Source: Thermoactinomyces mirandus (lineage in GTDB: Bacteria; Bacillota; Bacilli; Thermoactinomycetales; Thermoactinomycetaceae). From it: a stretch of 36,293 bases of DNA. The translations under genes were made by a program, and so were the position numbers. Each line of letters begins with the position of its first letter. Position 1 is the stretch's first letter. Of this stretch, positions 1 through 7,598 are shown piece by piece. The stretch is from NCBI RefSeq assembly GCF_013868055.1, contig NZ_JACEOL010000076.1:1-36293 (forward strand), given 5' to 3'. The notes beneath the pieces were generated by a model. That model had not been told where the DNA came from. It was given only the letters and a program-made list of their open reading frames with translations, and did not search any database.

Positions 1-21
1 GGATCAAACTCTCCAATAAAA
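1..21 (-). rRNA. rrs: 16S rRNA, 5' end only (truncated by window edge)
   Basis: Read on the minus strand, positions 14 to 1 spell GGAGAGTTTGATCC, the universal 5' start of bacterial 16S rRNA (the 27F primer site). The bases before it (TTTATT) resemble the mature 5' end in Bacillus. Only about 21 bases are inside the window; the gene continues to the left. The exact mature 5' end is an estimate. Confidence 0.93.
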
Positions 22-167
22 ATTGTTCCTGGTGCTTTCAGCACTAAAAACAACTTATCCACTATGTGGATAAGGTTTGATTGCTCAACAAGAATTAACG
101 AGTCACGTCTTCACTCTTCAGTTTTCAAGGAACACTTTGTTTTGTTTGTCACTTTCTCGCAGCAATA
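22..167 (-). promoter_or_regulatory. rRNA operon leader with boxA-like antitermination element
   Basis: This is the transcribed leader between the rRNA promoter and the 16S gene. Positions 134-122 on the minus strand read TGTTCCTTGAAAA, close to the boxA element (TGTTCTTTGA) bound by NusB/NusE during rRNA antitermination. Nearer the gene, 52-80 holds a small inverted repeat (CTTATCCACTATGTGGATAAG) that can form a hairpin. It is normal for Bacillales rRNA operons. Confidence 0.7.
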
Positions 168-173
168 ATTATA

Positions 174-202
174 ATAATATCACAATACAAGTTTGTTGTC
201 AA
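174..202 (-). promoter_or_regulatory. sigma-A promoter of the rRNA operon
   Basis: The minus strand carries a perfect -35 box TTGACA (202-197), a 17-base spacer and a -10 box TATTAT (179-174). This reads towards the 16S gene. Box quality, spacing and position make it the obvious rRNA promoter; other upstream P1-type promoters were not found. Confidence 0.85.
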
Positions 203-585
203 CAAAAAAATCAGGATTCCACCAAATAATTGAAAACAATGGTTCTTTGCCGTTTATATGTGGTAATGATCCATTTCAAATAATCATGTTAAGGCAGACT
301 GACGAATATTTGTTTAACAGTTAAAGCAAATGAAATAATTTTTCACGCTTAACCGAAACAGAACACGACCATAAAAATATGCGAAGGAACAGATTGGGAT
401 CTATATAAATAAGAGTGGCTTTTTTAAATCAGGATTCCAGACATAGAAATACAAAAATTCCGTTCTATTGATTCCGGTTGGACGGAAATGATTTATGAAC
501 CAGGTTTGGCAATAGTTTCGCCCGCTTTGTAATTATGGTATAATTATTGAGACCTTGGTTTCGCATTTTCTATATTTTACTAATC

Positions 586-605
586 TCACCTGATTTAGCA
601 GGTGA
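586..605. repeat. 7-bp inverted repeat (hairpin)
   Basis: TCACCTG (586-592) and CAGGTGA (599-605) are perfect complements with a 6-base loop, about 40 bases downstream of the extended -10 at 536-544. It could form near the 5' end of a long leader RNA. There is no T-run, so it is not a terminator. Confidence 0.5.
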
Positions 606-757
606 AGTATATCCTGTAATAAAAATAGTTTTATAAAAACTATAAATCGCCTTAATGTGTAACCAACTACAGTCTTTACATTCTTTGAAACATGTCTAAT
701 AATGGAGAATGAGCAAATTTTGCTTACCAGTCCTCAAAAAAGTTTCTTTTTCATTGG

Positions 758-810
758 AGCACAAATTCATGATCAATTTCTCACAATATACTCTTTCATG
801 AATTTGTGCT
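758..810. repeat. 15-bp perfect inverted repeat
   Basis: AGCACAAATTCATGA (758-772) is perfectly complementary to TCATGAATTTGTGCT (796-810), with a 23-base spacer. The stem is AT-rich and is not followed by a clean T-run, so it is not a classic terminator. It may be a leader RNA stem, a protein binding site or the remnant of a small mobile element; I cannot tell which. Confidence 0.75.
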
Positions 811-914
811 GATTTCCTTTAAGACAAGGGTTTCTAGTTTTTGCCAATCGGCTGAATAACAGAAGTTTTCCGATGATATCACATGTTCCGGGAAACAGGG
901 ATATTCAGATTCCG

Positions 915-964
915 TCTATGGTTTTTTCATTCTCACCAGACACCCGAACAGGAGCAACCATAGA
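915..964. repeat. 9-bp perfect inverted repeat upstream of the fix operon
   Basis: TCTATGGTT (915-923) pairs with AACCATAGA (956-964). It lies 80-130 bases before the first gene of the rightward operon, in the place where an operator or leader structure would act. Function unknown. Confidence 0.55.
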
Positions 965-1042
965 TCTGGAGGTCAAACAATTCTTCAGGCTTGACTTAAA
1001 ATCTGATGGGTAACACAAAACCACTCAATTGGAGGGAAATCA

Positions 1043-1420
1043 ATGCCAGATGCCCCCCCCTTCAAGGACTTCTATGATAAGTCAGTCGTAACCGTCGGAG
1101 AGAATGACCAGGCAGCACTGAGGAAATGGAACCATGAAAAAGGAGGTGCGAGTGAGGCTTTTACGCATTGGCTGATTGCTTTGGTCTGGATTGAAGATGA
1201 CGGAAATTCAGGTTGGAAAGTATTTGTTTATCCCGTAAGTGAAGACAAACCGTTCTGGCACTCATCACCATTTTATGAAACCCGTTCTCTTTATCCGATT
1301 GACATGGCTTTGAAATTATCCAAAATATTGGAAGCCCATTCACGAAGGGATTTGCTTACAGCATGTTCATTTGACAAGGAATTTGAACAATTAACCGGAG
1401 TGCAAACCAGTTATTCGTGA
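1043..1420 (+). CDS. hypothetical protein, 125 aa, upstream of fixABCX
   Basis: I do not recognise this protein. The ATG is preceded by a good ribosome binding site (GGAGGG, 7 bases upstream), which supports it as a real gene. The product is soluble-looking, without a signal peptide or membrane segment, and rich in aromatic residues: a run of Trp/Phe/Tyr lies at about residues 43-80 (motifs HWLIALVWIEDD, WKVFVYPV, KPFWHSSPFYE). It reads like a small alpha/beta domain. Cysteine is rare, so it is not an iron-sulfur protein. It stops 57 bases before fixA, so it is probably the first gene of the same transcript. A link to electron transfer is suggested only by this position. Confidence 0.7.
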   Translation: MPDAPPFKDFYDKSVVTVGENDQAALRKWNHEKGGASEAFTHWLIALVWIEDDGNSGWKVFVYPVSEDKPFWHSSPFYETRSLYPIDMALKLSKILEAHSRRDLLTACSFDKEFEQLTGVQTSYS

Positions 1421-1477
1421 AAATTTGAGTAAATGGGTATCCCAAAATTTATTTACTCTCTAAATGGAGGTTGCCAC

Positions 1478-2311
1478 ATGTTGCATATTGTTGTCTGCAT
1501 CAAACAAGTTCCTGACAGCAGAGAGATTCGCATTGACCCGGTCACGAATACGCTAATTCGGCAAGGGGTCCCCAGTATCGTCAATTTTTATGATCTGCAT
1601 GGCCTGGAGGAAGCTCTGCGCATTAAAGATAACATCGGCGCCAGAGTGACAGTGGTAACGATGGGACCGCCTCCAGCCATTAAAGCCCTCAAAGAATGTA
1701 TTGCGCTTGGAGCCGACGAAGCGATTCTTGTAACAGACCGTAAGTTCGCCGGAGCAGATACGCTTGCAACTTCCTATGTGCTGGCGAAAACAATTGAAAA
1801 AGTTGAAGAAAAATGGGGCAAAGTGGACCTCGTCTTTTGCGGAAAACAAACTCTTGACGGGGATACCGGCCAAGTCGGACCAGGTATAGCCTGCCGGTTG
1901 GATCTGGAGCAGTTAACCTATGTTGGGAAAGTTGCAAAAGTTGACTCCGAAGCACGCAAAATCACTGTTCACAGATATCTGGAAGATGGAACTGAAGTTG
2001 TTGAAACGTCGATGCCAGCTCTGATTACGGCACTGAAAGAATTGAATGAAGTTCGCAGAGCATCGCTTCCAGGAATGATCCGGGCTGCCAGATATGAGCC
2101 AATCACCTGGACAATCGCTGATTTTGAGAATGTTGACATGAGCAAAATCGGCCTTAAAGGCTCCCCCACAGTCGTCGGCAAAACCTGGGTGCCGGAAGTC
2201 AGAAAGATTGAAGGGGAAATCATCAAAGGTGATACACCTGAACAAATTGCTGAGCAGCTGACACAAAAACTGGCGGAAAATAACTTGGCAGAAAAACTAG
2301 GCTGGGTCTGA
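1478..2311 (+). CDS. fixA: electron transfer flavoprotein beta subunit, FixA type
   Basis: FixA/EtfB forms the ETF heterodimer with FixB and carries part of the flavin and nucleotide binding sites. In FixABCX this dimer takes electrons from NADH and splits them between quinone (through FixC) and ferredoxin or flavodoxin. The protein is 277 aa, normal for EtfB. It begins with the typical KQVPD motif (residues 9-13) and has the loop CGKQTLDGDTGQVGP near residues 120-135, which binds the flavin/nucleotide in the bifurcating branch. I place the start at ATG 1478 because GGAGG lies 7 bases before it; the in-frame ATG at 1433 has no such site. fixB follows after 21 bases. Confidence 0.93.
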   Translation: MLHIVVCIKQVPDSREIRIDPVTNTLIRQGVPSIVNFYDLHGLEEALRIKDNIGARVTVVTMGPPPAIKALKECIALGADEAILVTDRKFAGADTLATSYVLAKTIEKVEEKWGKVDLVFCGKQTLDGDTGQVGPGIACRLDLEQLTYVGKVAKVDSEARKITVHRYLEDGTEVVETSMPALITALKELNEVRRASLPGMIRAARYEPITWTIADFENVDMSKIGLKGSPTVVGKTWVPEVRKIEGEIIKGDTPEQIAEQLTQKLAENNLAEKLGWV

Positions 2312-2332
2312 TCAAAGGAGGCGAACGAACTT

Positions 2333-3397
2333 ATGTCTAGTCAACAAAAGAAAGACCAGATGCCTGACTGGTCTGATTACCGTGGAATTCTTGTCTTTGT
2401 GGAACAACGGGATGGAGTCGCCAAAAACGTTTCTTGGCAATTGCTTGGAATAGGCAAAAAACTTGCCGACAAATTGGATACTGCACTTATGGCTCTTGTT
2501 ATCGGTGACAATGTGGAACATTTGGCCAATGAAGCCATCTATCATGGTGCTGACAAGGTATACTTGTGTGAAGGACCTGAACTGAAAGATTACCGTACCC
2601 AACCATACAGCCGCATTACCCTGAAACTGATCGAAGATGCCAAACCTGAAATTTGCCTGTTTGGCGCTACCGGAACCGGTCGGGACCTGGCTGGCGCCAT
2701 TGCAACACACGTACCGACCGGCCTGACAGCCGATACAACTCAGTTGGATGTAGAACCGTCGCCATCAAGGCTGTTAATGGCAAGCCGTCCTGCTTTTGGC
2801 GAAAAACTGATGGCTACCATCTTGTGTAAAAATCACCGTCCACAAATGGCTACTGCCCGGGCTGGAGTATTTGAAGCCCTGCCACGTGATCCGGAACGCA
2901 AAGGAGAAATTATCCGTATTGAAAATCCGATTAAAAACGAAGATATTGCTACCAAAGTGCTTGACTTTATCGAAAAGAAAAATGAAGTCAACCTGGAGGA
3001 AGCAGAAGTGATTGTTGCCGGAGGAAGAGGATTGGGTGCTCCGGAAGGCTTCAAACTGTTAAAAGAACTGGCCGATGAACTGGGTGGTGAAGTAGGAGCC
3101 AGCCGTCCCTGCGTCGATGCCGGTTGGATTACACATGAACATCAGGTGGGGCAAACGGGACACACCGTAAGACCCAAACTTTATTTTGCAATCGGTATCT
3201 CTGGTGCCGTTCAGCATACCGTGGGTATGGCTGATTCTGACGTAATTGTGGCAATCAACAAGGACCCGGATGCTCCTATTTTCCAGTTTGCCCATTATGG
3301 CATTGTAGGAGATTTGTTTAAAATCGTACCCAATATTACAGCACAGGTAAAAAAAAGAAAAGCGGAAAAATCGGACCCGACTGTAATTAAAGCATAG
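2333..3397 (+). CDS. fixB: electron transfer flavoprotein alpha subunit, FixB type
   Basis: FixB/EtfA is the FAD-binding partner of FixA. The 354-aa protein has an N-terminal ETF domain (about 15-215) and the conserved C-terminal FAD domain (about 225-345), with GGRGLG, the segment around ASRPCVDAGW, QVGQTGHTVRP, IGISGAVQH and INKDPDAPIF. These are the standard FAD contacts. There is no N-terminal ferredoxin extension of the kind found in some clostridial EtfA. An AAAGGAGG site precedes the ATG. It sits between fixA and fixC, with a slightly longer gap (58 bases) before fixC. Confidence 0.94.
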   Translation: MSSQQKKDQMPDWSDYRGILVFVEQRDGVAKNVSWQLLGIGKKLADKLDTALMALVIGDNVEHLANEAIYHGADKVYLCEGPELKDYRTQPYSRITLKLIEDAKPEICLFGATGTGRDLAGAIATHVPTGLTADTTQLDVEPSPSRLLMASRPAFGEKLMATILCKNHRPQMATARAGVFEALPRDPERKGEIIRIENPIKNEDIATKVLDFIEKKNEVNLEEAEVIVAGGRGLGAPEGFKLLKELADELGGEVGASRPCVDAGWITHEHQVGQTGHTVRPKLYFAIGISGAVQHTVGMADSDVIVAINKDPDAPIFQFAHYGIVGDLFKIVPNITAQVKKRKAEKSDPTVIKA

Positions 3398-3455
3398 CAT
3401 CCCAGAAAAAAACATCGATTTTAATCAATCACTGCTTAAGAAGGAGCGATGTACA

Positions 3456-4766
3456 GTGAGTGAAAAATTTGATGCCGTTGTAGTAGGTGCGGGTCCGGGA
3501 GGAACTGCGGCCGCCCTGACGATGGCTAGAGCCGGATTAAACGTGGTTCTTTTGGAACGCGGTGAATTTCCGGGTGCAAAGAATGTTTTCGGGGGTGTTC
3601 TTTACCGCAAGCAGCTGGAAGAGCTCGTACCTGAATTCTGGAAAGAACGCAAATTCCCGATGGAACGGAATATTGTTGAACAACGGTACTGGATGTTGGG
3701 AAAAGAATCCATGGTGACCTTCAGCCATCGCAATGAGGCATATAAAGATCCGATCAACTGTTTTACTGCATTCAGGGTAAAATTTGACCAATGGTTTGCT
3801 GACAAAGCGGTAGAAGCTGGAGCGCTGCCGATCTATGAAACTGCTGCAATCGATCTGCTCCGGGAAGGAAACCGTGTGGTTGGTGTCAAAACTGACCGCG
3901 AAGATGGTGACCTTTATGCTGATGTAGTGGTTATTGCCGACGGCGTTAACTCCCTGTTGGGCAAATCCCTGGGTGTTCACAAAGAATGGCGTCCTGATGA
4001 AGTAGCTCTCGCCGTTAAAGAAGTGATCGCCCTTCCCAAGGAAAAAATTCAGGACCGCTTCAATGTGGATCAAGACGAAGGAGTCACCATTGAATATATG
4101 GGTGAAGTTACGCAAGGAATGGCCGGAATGGGTTTTTTGTACACCAACAAGGATACGATTTCCCTGGGCGTCGGGGTCATGGTTAACGATCTCAAGAAAA
4201 AGAAAATCAAGCCTTATGCCATTCTCGACGCTGTCAAACAGCATCCGATGATCCGCAAGCTGATTGAAGGCGGAGAAAGAGCGGAATACTCGGCTCACCT
4301 GATTCCTGAGGGCGGCTATTATTCCATCCCGCCACTTTCTGGAGACGGCTGGTGTATCGTTGGAGATGCCGCGCAATTGATCAACTTTGTTCACCGGGAA
4401 GGAACCAACCTGGCGATGGCTTCCGGACGAATGGCAGGAGAAGCCATTATCGAAGCCAAAAACAGTGGAGATTTTTCCGCTCAAACATTGAAGCTTTACG
4501 ATGAAACCTTAAGAAATTCTTACATCCTGAAAGACTTGAAAAAATACAAAGGCCTGCACAAACTGTTGGAAGAAGAAGATCCCGAAATGCTGTTCACCCA
4601 ACTTCCGAAAGCAGTCAACGAAGCAGCTTACAATATGTTCAACGTTGACGGAGTACCGAAAGCTGAAAAACAAAAAATGGCAGTGCGTAAAATTCAGGAA
4701 GCGGCCGGTGGATCATTAAATCTGATGAAACTCGGCTATAAGGGATGGAGGTCAATAAACGGATGA
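3456..4766 (+). CDS. fixC: FixC, ETF-quinone oxidoreductase-like flavoprotein
   Basis: FixC is an FAD protein related to ETF:ubiquinone oxidoreductase; it passes electrons from the FixAB flavoprotein to membrane quinone. The 436-aa length fits. An N-terminal Rossmann FAD motif (VVGAGPGG, residues 9-16) and the second FAD motif GDAAQLINFVHREGTN (about 303-318) are visible. It starts at GTG 3456 with AAGGAG 9 bases upstream. Its TGA overlaps the ATG of fixX by four bases (ATGA), indicating translational coupling. FixC is what separates this cluster from ordinary fatty-acid ETF genes. Confidence 0.93.
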   Translation: MSEKFDAVVVGAGPGGTAAALTMARAGLNVVLLERGEFPGAKNVFGGVLYRKQLEELVPEFWKERKFPMERNIVEQRYWMLGKESMVTFSHRNEAYKDPINCFTAFRVKFDQWFADKAVEAGALPIYETAAIDLLREGNRVVGVKTDREDGDLYADVVVIADGVNSLLGKSLGVHKEWRPDEVALAVKEVIALPKEKIQDRFNVDQDEGVTIEYMGEVTQGMAGMGFLYTNKDTISLGVGVMVNDLKKKKIKPYAILDAVKQHPMIRKLIEGGERAEYSAHLIPEGGYYSIPPLSGDGWCIVGDAAQLINFVHREGTNLAMASGRMAGEAIIEAKNSGDFSAQTLKLYDETLRNSYILKDLKKYKGLHKLLEEEDPEMLFTQLPKAVNEAAYNMFNVDGVPKAEKQKMAVRKIQEAAGGSLNLMKLGYKGWRSING

Positions 4767-5047
4767 GTGAAGCCATTACCGACAGATTATTTACGATTCG
4801 GTTTAAGTGTGATAATGTGTCTCACTTGACGATCAAAGACCAGGACGCATGTCTCAAATGCACGACCAAAGAATGCAATTTCTTCTGCCCTGCAGATGTA
4901 TACGAGTGGGATGGAAAACGGAAAGTGACCACGGTTGCCTATGAAAACTGTGTGGAATGCGGGACATGTAGAATTGCCTGCCCGAAAGAAAACATCGAAT
5001 GGGTATACCCCAAAGGTGGTTATGGCATCTCATACAAAATGGGATAA
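4763..5047 (+). CDS. fixX: FixX, ferredoxin-like protein
   Basis: FixX is the small iron-sulfur subunit associated with FixC in the FixABCX complex. The 94-aa protein has two cysteine groups, C30-x2-C33-x4-C38-x3-C42-P and C63-x2-C66-x2-C69-x3-C73-P, enough for two [4Fe-4S] clusters. I choose the ATG at 4763 because it overlaps the fixC stop and has GGAGG 8-12 bases upstream; an in-frame ATG at 4745 would lie before that site. It is the last gene of the operon and is followed by a strong terminator. Confidence 0.92.
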   Translation: MSEAITDRLFTIRFKCDNVSHLTIKDQDACLKCTTKECNFFCPADVYEWDGKRKVTTVAYENCVECGTCRIACPKENIEWVYPKGGYGISYKMG

Positions 5048-5111
5048 ACGTAAAACTGATTGACAGCCTTGGGGCCTTCCCAACAGGATCGCCTTCATGA
5101 TCTCTTTATTT

Positions 5112-5160
5112 AAAAAACAAACATTCCAACCTGTATCAAGGGTAGGAATGTTTGTTTTTT
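5112..5160. terminator. bidirectional rho-independent terminator between fixX and glpC
   Basis: Sixteen bases (5112-5127) pair perfectly with 5145-5160. The stem core is ACATTCC/GGAATGT, with A-runs on the left and T-runs on the right, so it can terminate transcription from both strands. It lies 65 bases after fixX and about 110 bases after the glpC stop on the other strand. Confidence 0.9.
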
Positions 5161-5269
5161 ACTCTATTCGAGCAAAAAAACCCAAGATAATTCCATATTG
5201 AAGGAAAAGTTCTGTATGCCTACCCGGGTTCTTCTATGATAATAAAGTCAGTTTCCAACAAATTGTTTT

Positions 5270-6484
5270 TCATCTGTTTTGTGCTTTTTCATAGGCTTCG
5301 GATAATATTTGCATTGGGTGTTTTACTTCTTTGTCTGTTAGTTGATGCATTGAGTTTTTGCACATTCCACATTCTGTTACGATGTAATCTGCGCCTGTTT
5401 CCTCAACTGCTTCAACCATTTGTTTTCCAATAGCTATGGATACCTCATACTTTTCCTTCTTAAAGCCGAATGTACCGCATTGTCCGCAACAGCCTGCAGC
5501 TGCATCACTGATTTCATAGCCCGGAATCAGTCCCAATACATCCAGCGCCGGGGTTCCTATTCCTTGGGATTTCATATGACAAGGTGCATAATACCCCGCT
5601 TTTACATTCATTTGCCCGAAATGGGTGTTAAGTTCTCCCTCTTCATATAACATTCTTAAATACTCGTCTGCATCATAAACATGTTCAGCCAATTCATTAG
5701 CCTCTTCTGATTGTAAAAATGAAACATACTCCTTTTTCAATGCCATTGTACAGCTTGTACATGTAAGAACAACATCATAGCCCTGACGCGTGTACTGCAA
5801 CAGATTGTTCACATTATCGTTAGCATTCTTTAATCCCTTCTTCATTCTTCCGTTAGAAAACATAGGAACACCACAGCATTTTTGCTTAGGCTTCGCAACC
5901 TCAATTCCATTATATTCCATGACATTCACAAAGGATTTTGCTACCTCCGGAGCGTTATATGTCGCATAGCATCCCACAAAATAAGCTACTTTCCGGTGTG
6001 TATTTGCAGTAGTTTTATTGTAAACCCTATTAAAATTATTAAATCTGTATTCAGGAAATATACGTTCAGCTGGAATTCCCATAACTCCTTCCATTACTTT
6101 TCGAACAGGTTTCATTTTCATGGCCATATTTGCCAGAGGGGCAAAAGTTGAAGCCACTTTCCCGACTAATTCTGCATTGCTTAAAATGAGATCACGAAAT
6201 TTTGAGCCCCCAAGTTCACTGTGGGAAGCCTTGGCAAAAGCTGTTAAAGTCGAAACATTGACATTTTCAGGGCAAGCCATATCACAGTTTCCGCAAAGTG
6301 TGCAAAACTCAATTCGAGAGTCATCGATAAATTCCTGATTTTCAATTAATCTTTTCAACTCAGGTCCTAAATGCTTCGGACCTCCGAAATCCAGCGTTAC
6401 ATTGGAAACAGGACAACTTACCACGCATGCATTACATTTCAGGCACGAATCAAAAGAAATTTCCGGACAGGCTAAATCATGCAT
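5270..6484 (-). CDS. glpC: anaerobic glycerol-3-phosphate dehydrogenase, iron-sulfur subunit C
   Basis: GlpC anchors the GlpAB dimer to the membrane and passes electrons through iron-sulfur centres to quinone. The 404-aa protein has two N-terminal ferredoxin clusters (C14-x2-C17-x2-C20-x3-C24-P and C61-x2-C64-x2-C67-x3-C71-P). The C-terminal half has two CCG cysteine domains (CCGVPMFSNG and CCGQCGTFGF), typical of GlpC and heterodisulfide-reductase-like proteins. I use the ATG at 6484, which has a perfect AAAGGAGG 6 bases upstream; an in-frame TTG six codons earlier would include that site. It overlaps glpB by 8 bases and is the last gene of the glycerol cluster. Confidence 0.92.
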   Translation of the reverse strand: MHDLACPEISFDSCLKCNACVVSCPVSNVTLDFGGPKHLGPELKRLIENQEFIDDSRIEFCTLCGNCDMACPENVNVSTLTAFAKASHSELGGSKFRDLILSNAELVGKVASTFAPLANMAMKMKPVRKVMEGVMGIPAERIFPEYRFNNFNRVYNKTTANTHRKVAYFVGCYATYNAPEVAKSFVNVMEYNGIEVAKPKQKCCGVPMFSNGRMKKGLKNANDNVNNLLQYTRQGYDVVLTCTSCTMALKKEYVSFLQSEEANELAEHVYDADEYLRMLYEEGELNTHFGQMNVKAGYYAPCHMKSQGIGTPALDVLGLIPGYEISDAAAGCCGQCGTFGFKKEKYEVSIAIGKQMVEAVEETGADYIVTECGMCKNSMHQLTDKEVKHPMQILSEAYEKAQNR

Positions 6485-7598
6485 GTTTATCCTCCTTTGC
6501 AAGCCGGTTCAGACGTGAATTGGCTTCATAGCTTGATAAAATGGAGAACATCCCTCCAGTAATTCCATAACGGGTAACTTTTGTCCCTTGGCTCGCCCCG
6601 ACTGGGAACACGTTGTGAGGGCAATTTGTGTACTGCCCGAATTCATCCACTTCTAACCCGAGAACCCGGTCCTTTAAACCGGCAGATGTTACCTCCACCC
6701 CCCCGCCAAGGATCCCGCCGGAAGCAATAATATAATTCAAACCGGAGATTTCTGTCGTTCTGTTAGTTGTTTTTATCTTTAATGATTTCACCAGATTTTC
6801 TTCAACATGGCATCCCAGAACTTGTGTATCCATGTAAAAGCGGACACCAAGTCGAATTGCTCCTTTTTTTAACGCTTCATAAAAACGAACTGCCGATGCA
6901 TTTGGAGGCATCCCTGGAGCTTCTGTAACAGCAGCGTCCAGTGATTCTTCAAATTCCCTGACTATGGATTTCCACCTGTTAACTCCTAAAGCTGCCGGAA
7001 ACACAATCAACCGGGGATGACTTATATTCTGTTTTGTCATTTCATTCCTCATTTGTCCAATTACATTTAAACGAGCTTCTTTCTGTTCCAAAACTCTTGC
7101 TGCATCAAGCTGTGTCATCGTTCTTGATGAATGTTTTTTCAAACGGACAGTTACAGCTTCAATATTCAACTTCGGCCGTTCCTTTTGAAGATTTTCTTTC
7201 ACATAGACCGCTTTAAAATCGACAATTTCCTGAAATCCCGCAATTACAACATTACCCTCTTCAGGAACAGGCGTAATTGTTTCAGGATAGAGAGATGTCC
7301 ATTTTACATATCCGGAACCAGTTACAATTGGCGCAGGTTTATTCAACTGACCGTGATATGGGTAACCTAAATTATTCATTAAAGTCTTGAATTTCTCTGA
7401 TGCAGCTACTGCCGCCCGTTCCGCAGCCATGGTATTTTCCTTCTCACCCATTCCCGGGGAACCATCGATCAGACCAGTTGACTGAAGGATTTTCCCTGTT
7501 CCCTGAGAAACCAATGCAACATGATTTCCTCGTTCCTTTGCCCAGATTGCTGAAAGCAAACCAGTCAATCCTTGTCCTACCACCACAACATCATACAT
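6477..7598 (-). CDS. glpB: anaerobic glycerol-3-phosphate dehydrogenase, subunit B
   Basis: GlpB is a flavoprotein subunit that joins GlpA to GlpC. The 373-aa product has an N-terminal nucleotide-binding motif (VVVGQGLTGLLSA, about residues 5-17) and the GlpB-like C-terminal stretch ending YGITGGMFS. It is somewhat shorter than E. coli GlpB (about 419 aa). Assignment rests on this fold together with position between glpA and glpC. Its ATG overlaps the end of glpA by 8 bases and its end overlaps glpC by 8 bases, so the three subunits are translationally coupled. Confidence 0.88.
   Translation of the reverse strand: MYDVVVVGQGLTGLLSAIWAKERGNHVALVSQGTGKILQSTGLIDGSPGMGEKENTMAAERAAVAASEKFKTLMNNLGYPYHGQLNKPAPIVTGSGYVKWTSLYPETITPVPEEGNVVIAGFQEIVDFKAVYVKENLQKERPKLNIEAVTVRLKKHSSRTMTQLDAARVLEQKEARLNVIGQMRNEMTKQNISHPRLIVFPAALGVNRWKSIVREFEESLDAAVTEAPGMPPNASAVRFYEALKKGAIRLGVRFYMDTQVLGCHVEENLVKSLKIKTTNRTTEISGLNYIIASGGILGGGVEVTSAGLKDRVLGLEVDEFGQYTNCPHNVFPVGASQGTKVTRYGITGGMFSILSSYEANSRLNRLAKEDKHA

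Larger units (their letters stand above)
203..1042. other. 840-bp AT-rich gap without a recognisable gene
   Basis: I see no convincing coding region here. Structures present are a duplicated AAATCAGGATTCCA segment (around 207 and 427), an extended -10 motif (TGGTATAAT, 536-544, plus strand, weak -35), and three inverted repeats at 586-605, 758-810 and 915-964. The region separates divergent rRNA and fix transcription units, so the promoter of the 1043-5047 operon should lie in it. The 536-544 element would leave a leader of roughly 490 bases. Confidence 0.6.

Noticed and set aside
536..544. Extended -10 as the proven promoter of the fix operon
   Set aside because: The element is good but the -35 is weak and the distance to the first gene is about 490 bases; it is kept as a motif only.
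3537..4484. 315-codon open frame on the minus strand opposite fixC
   Set aside because: It lies wholly within fixC, has no recognisable motif and no ribosome binding site, and fixC itself is strongly supported. It is a reading-frame shadow.
5161..5269. Second terminator for glpC around the ACCCGGGT palindrome
   Set aside because: The palindrome is short and has no adjacent T-run on the minus strand; the 5112-5160 hairpin explains termination for both genes.
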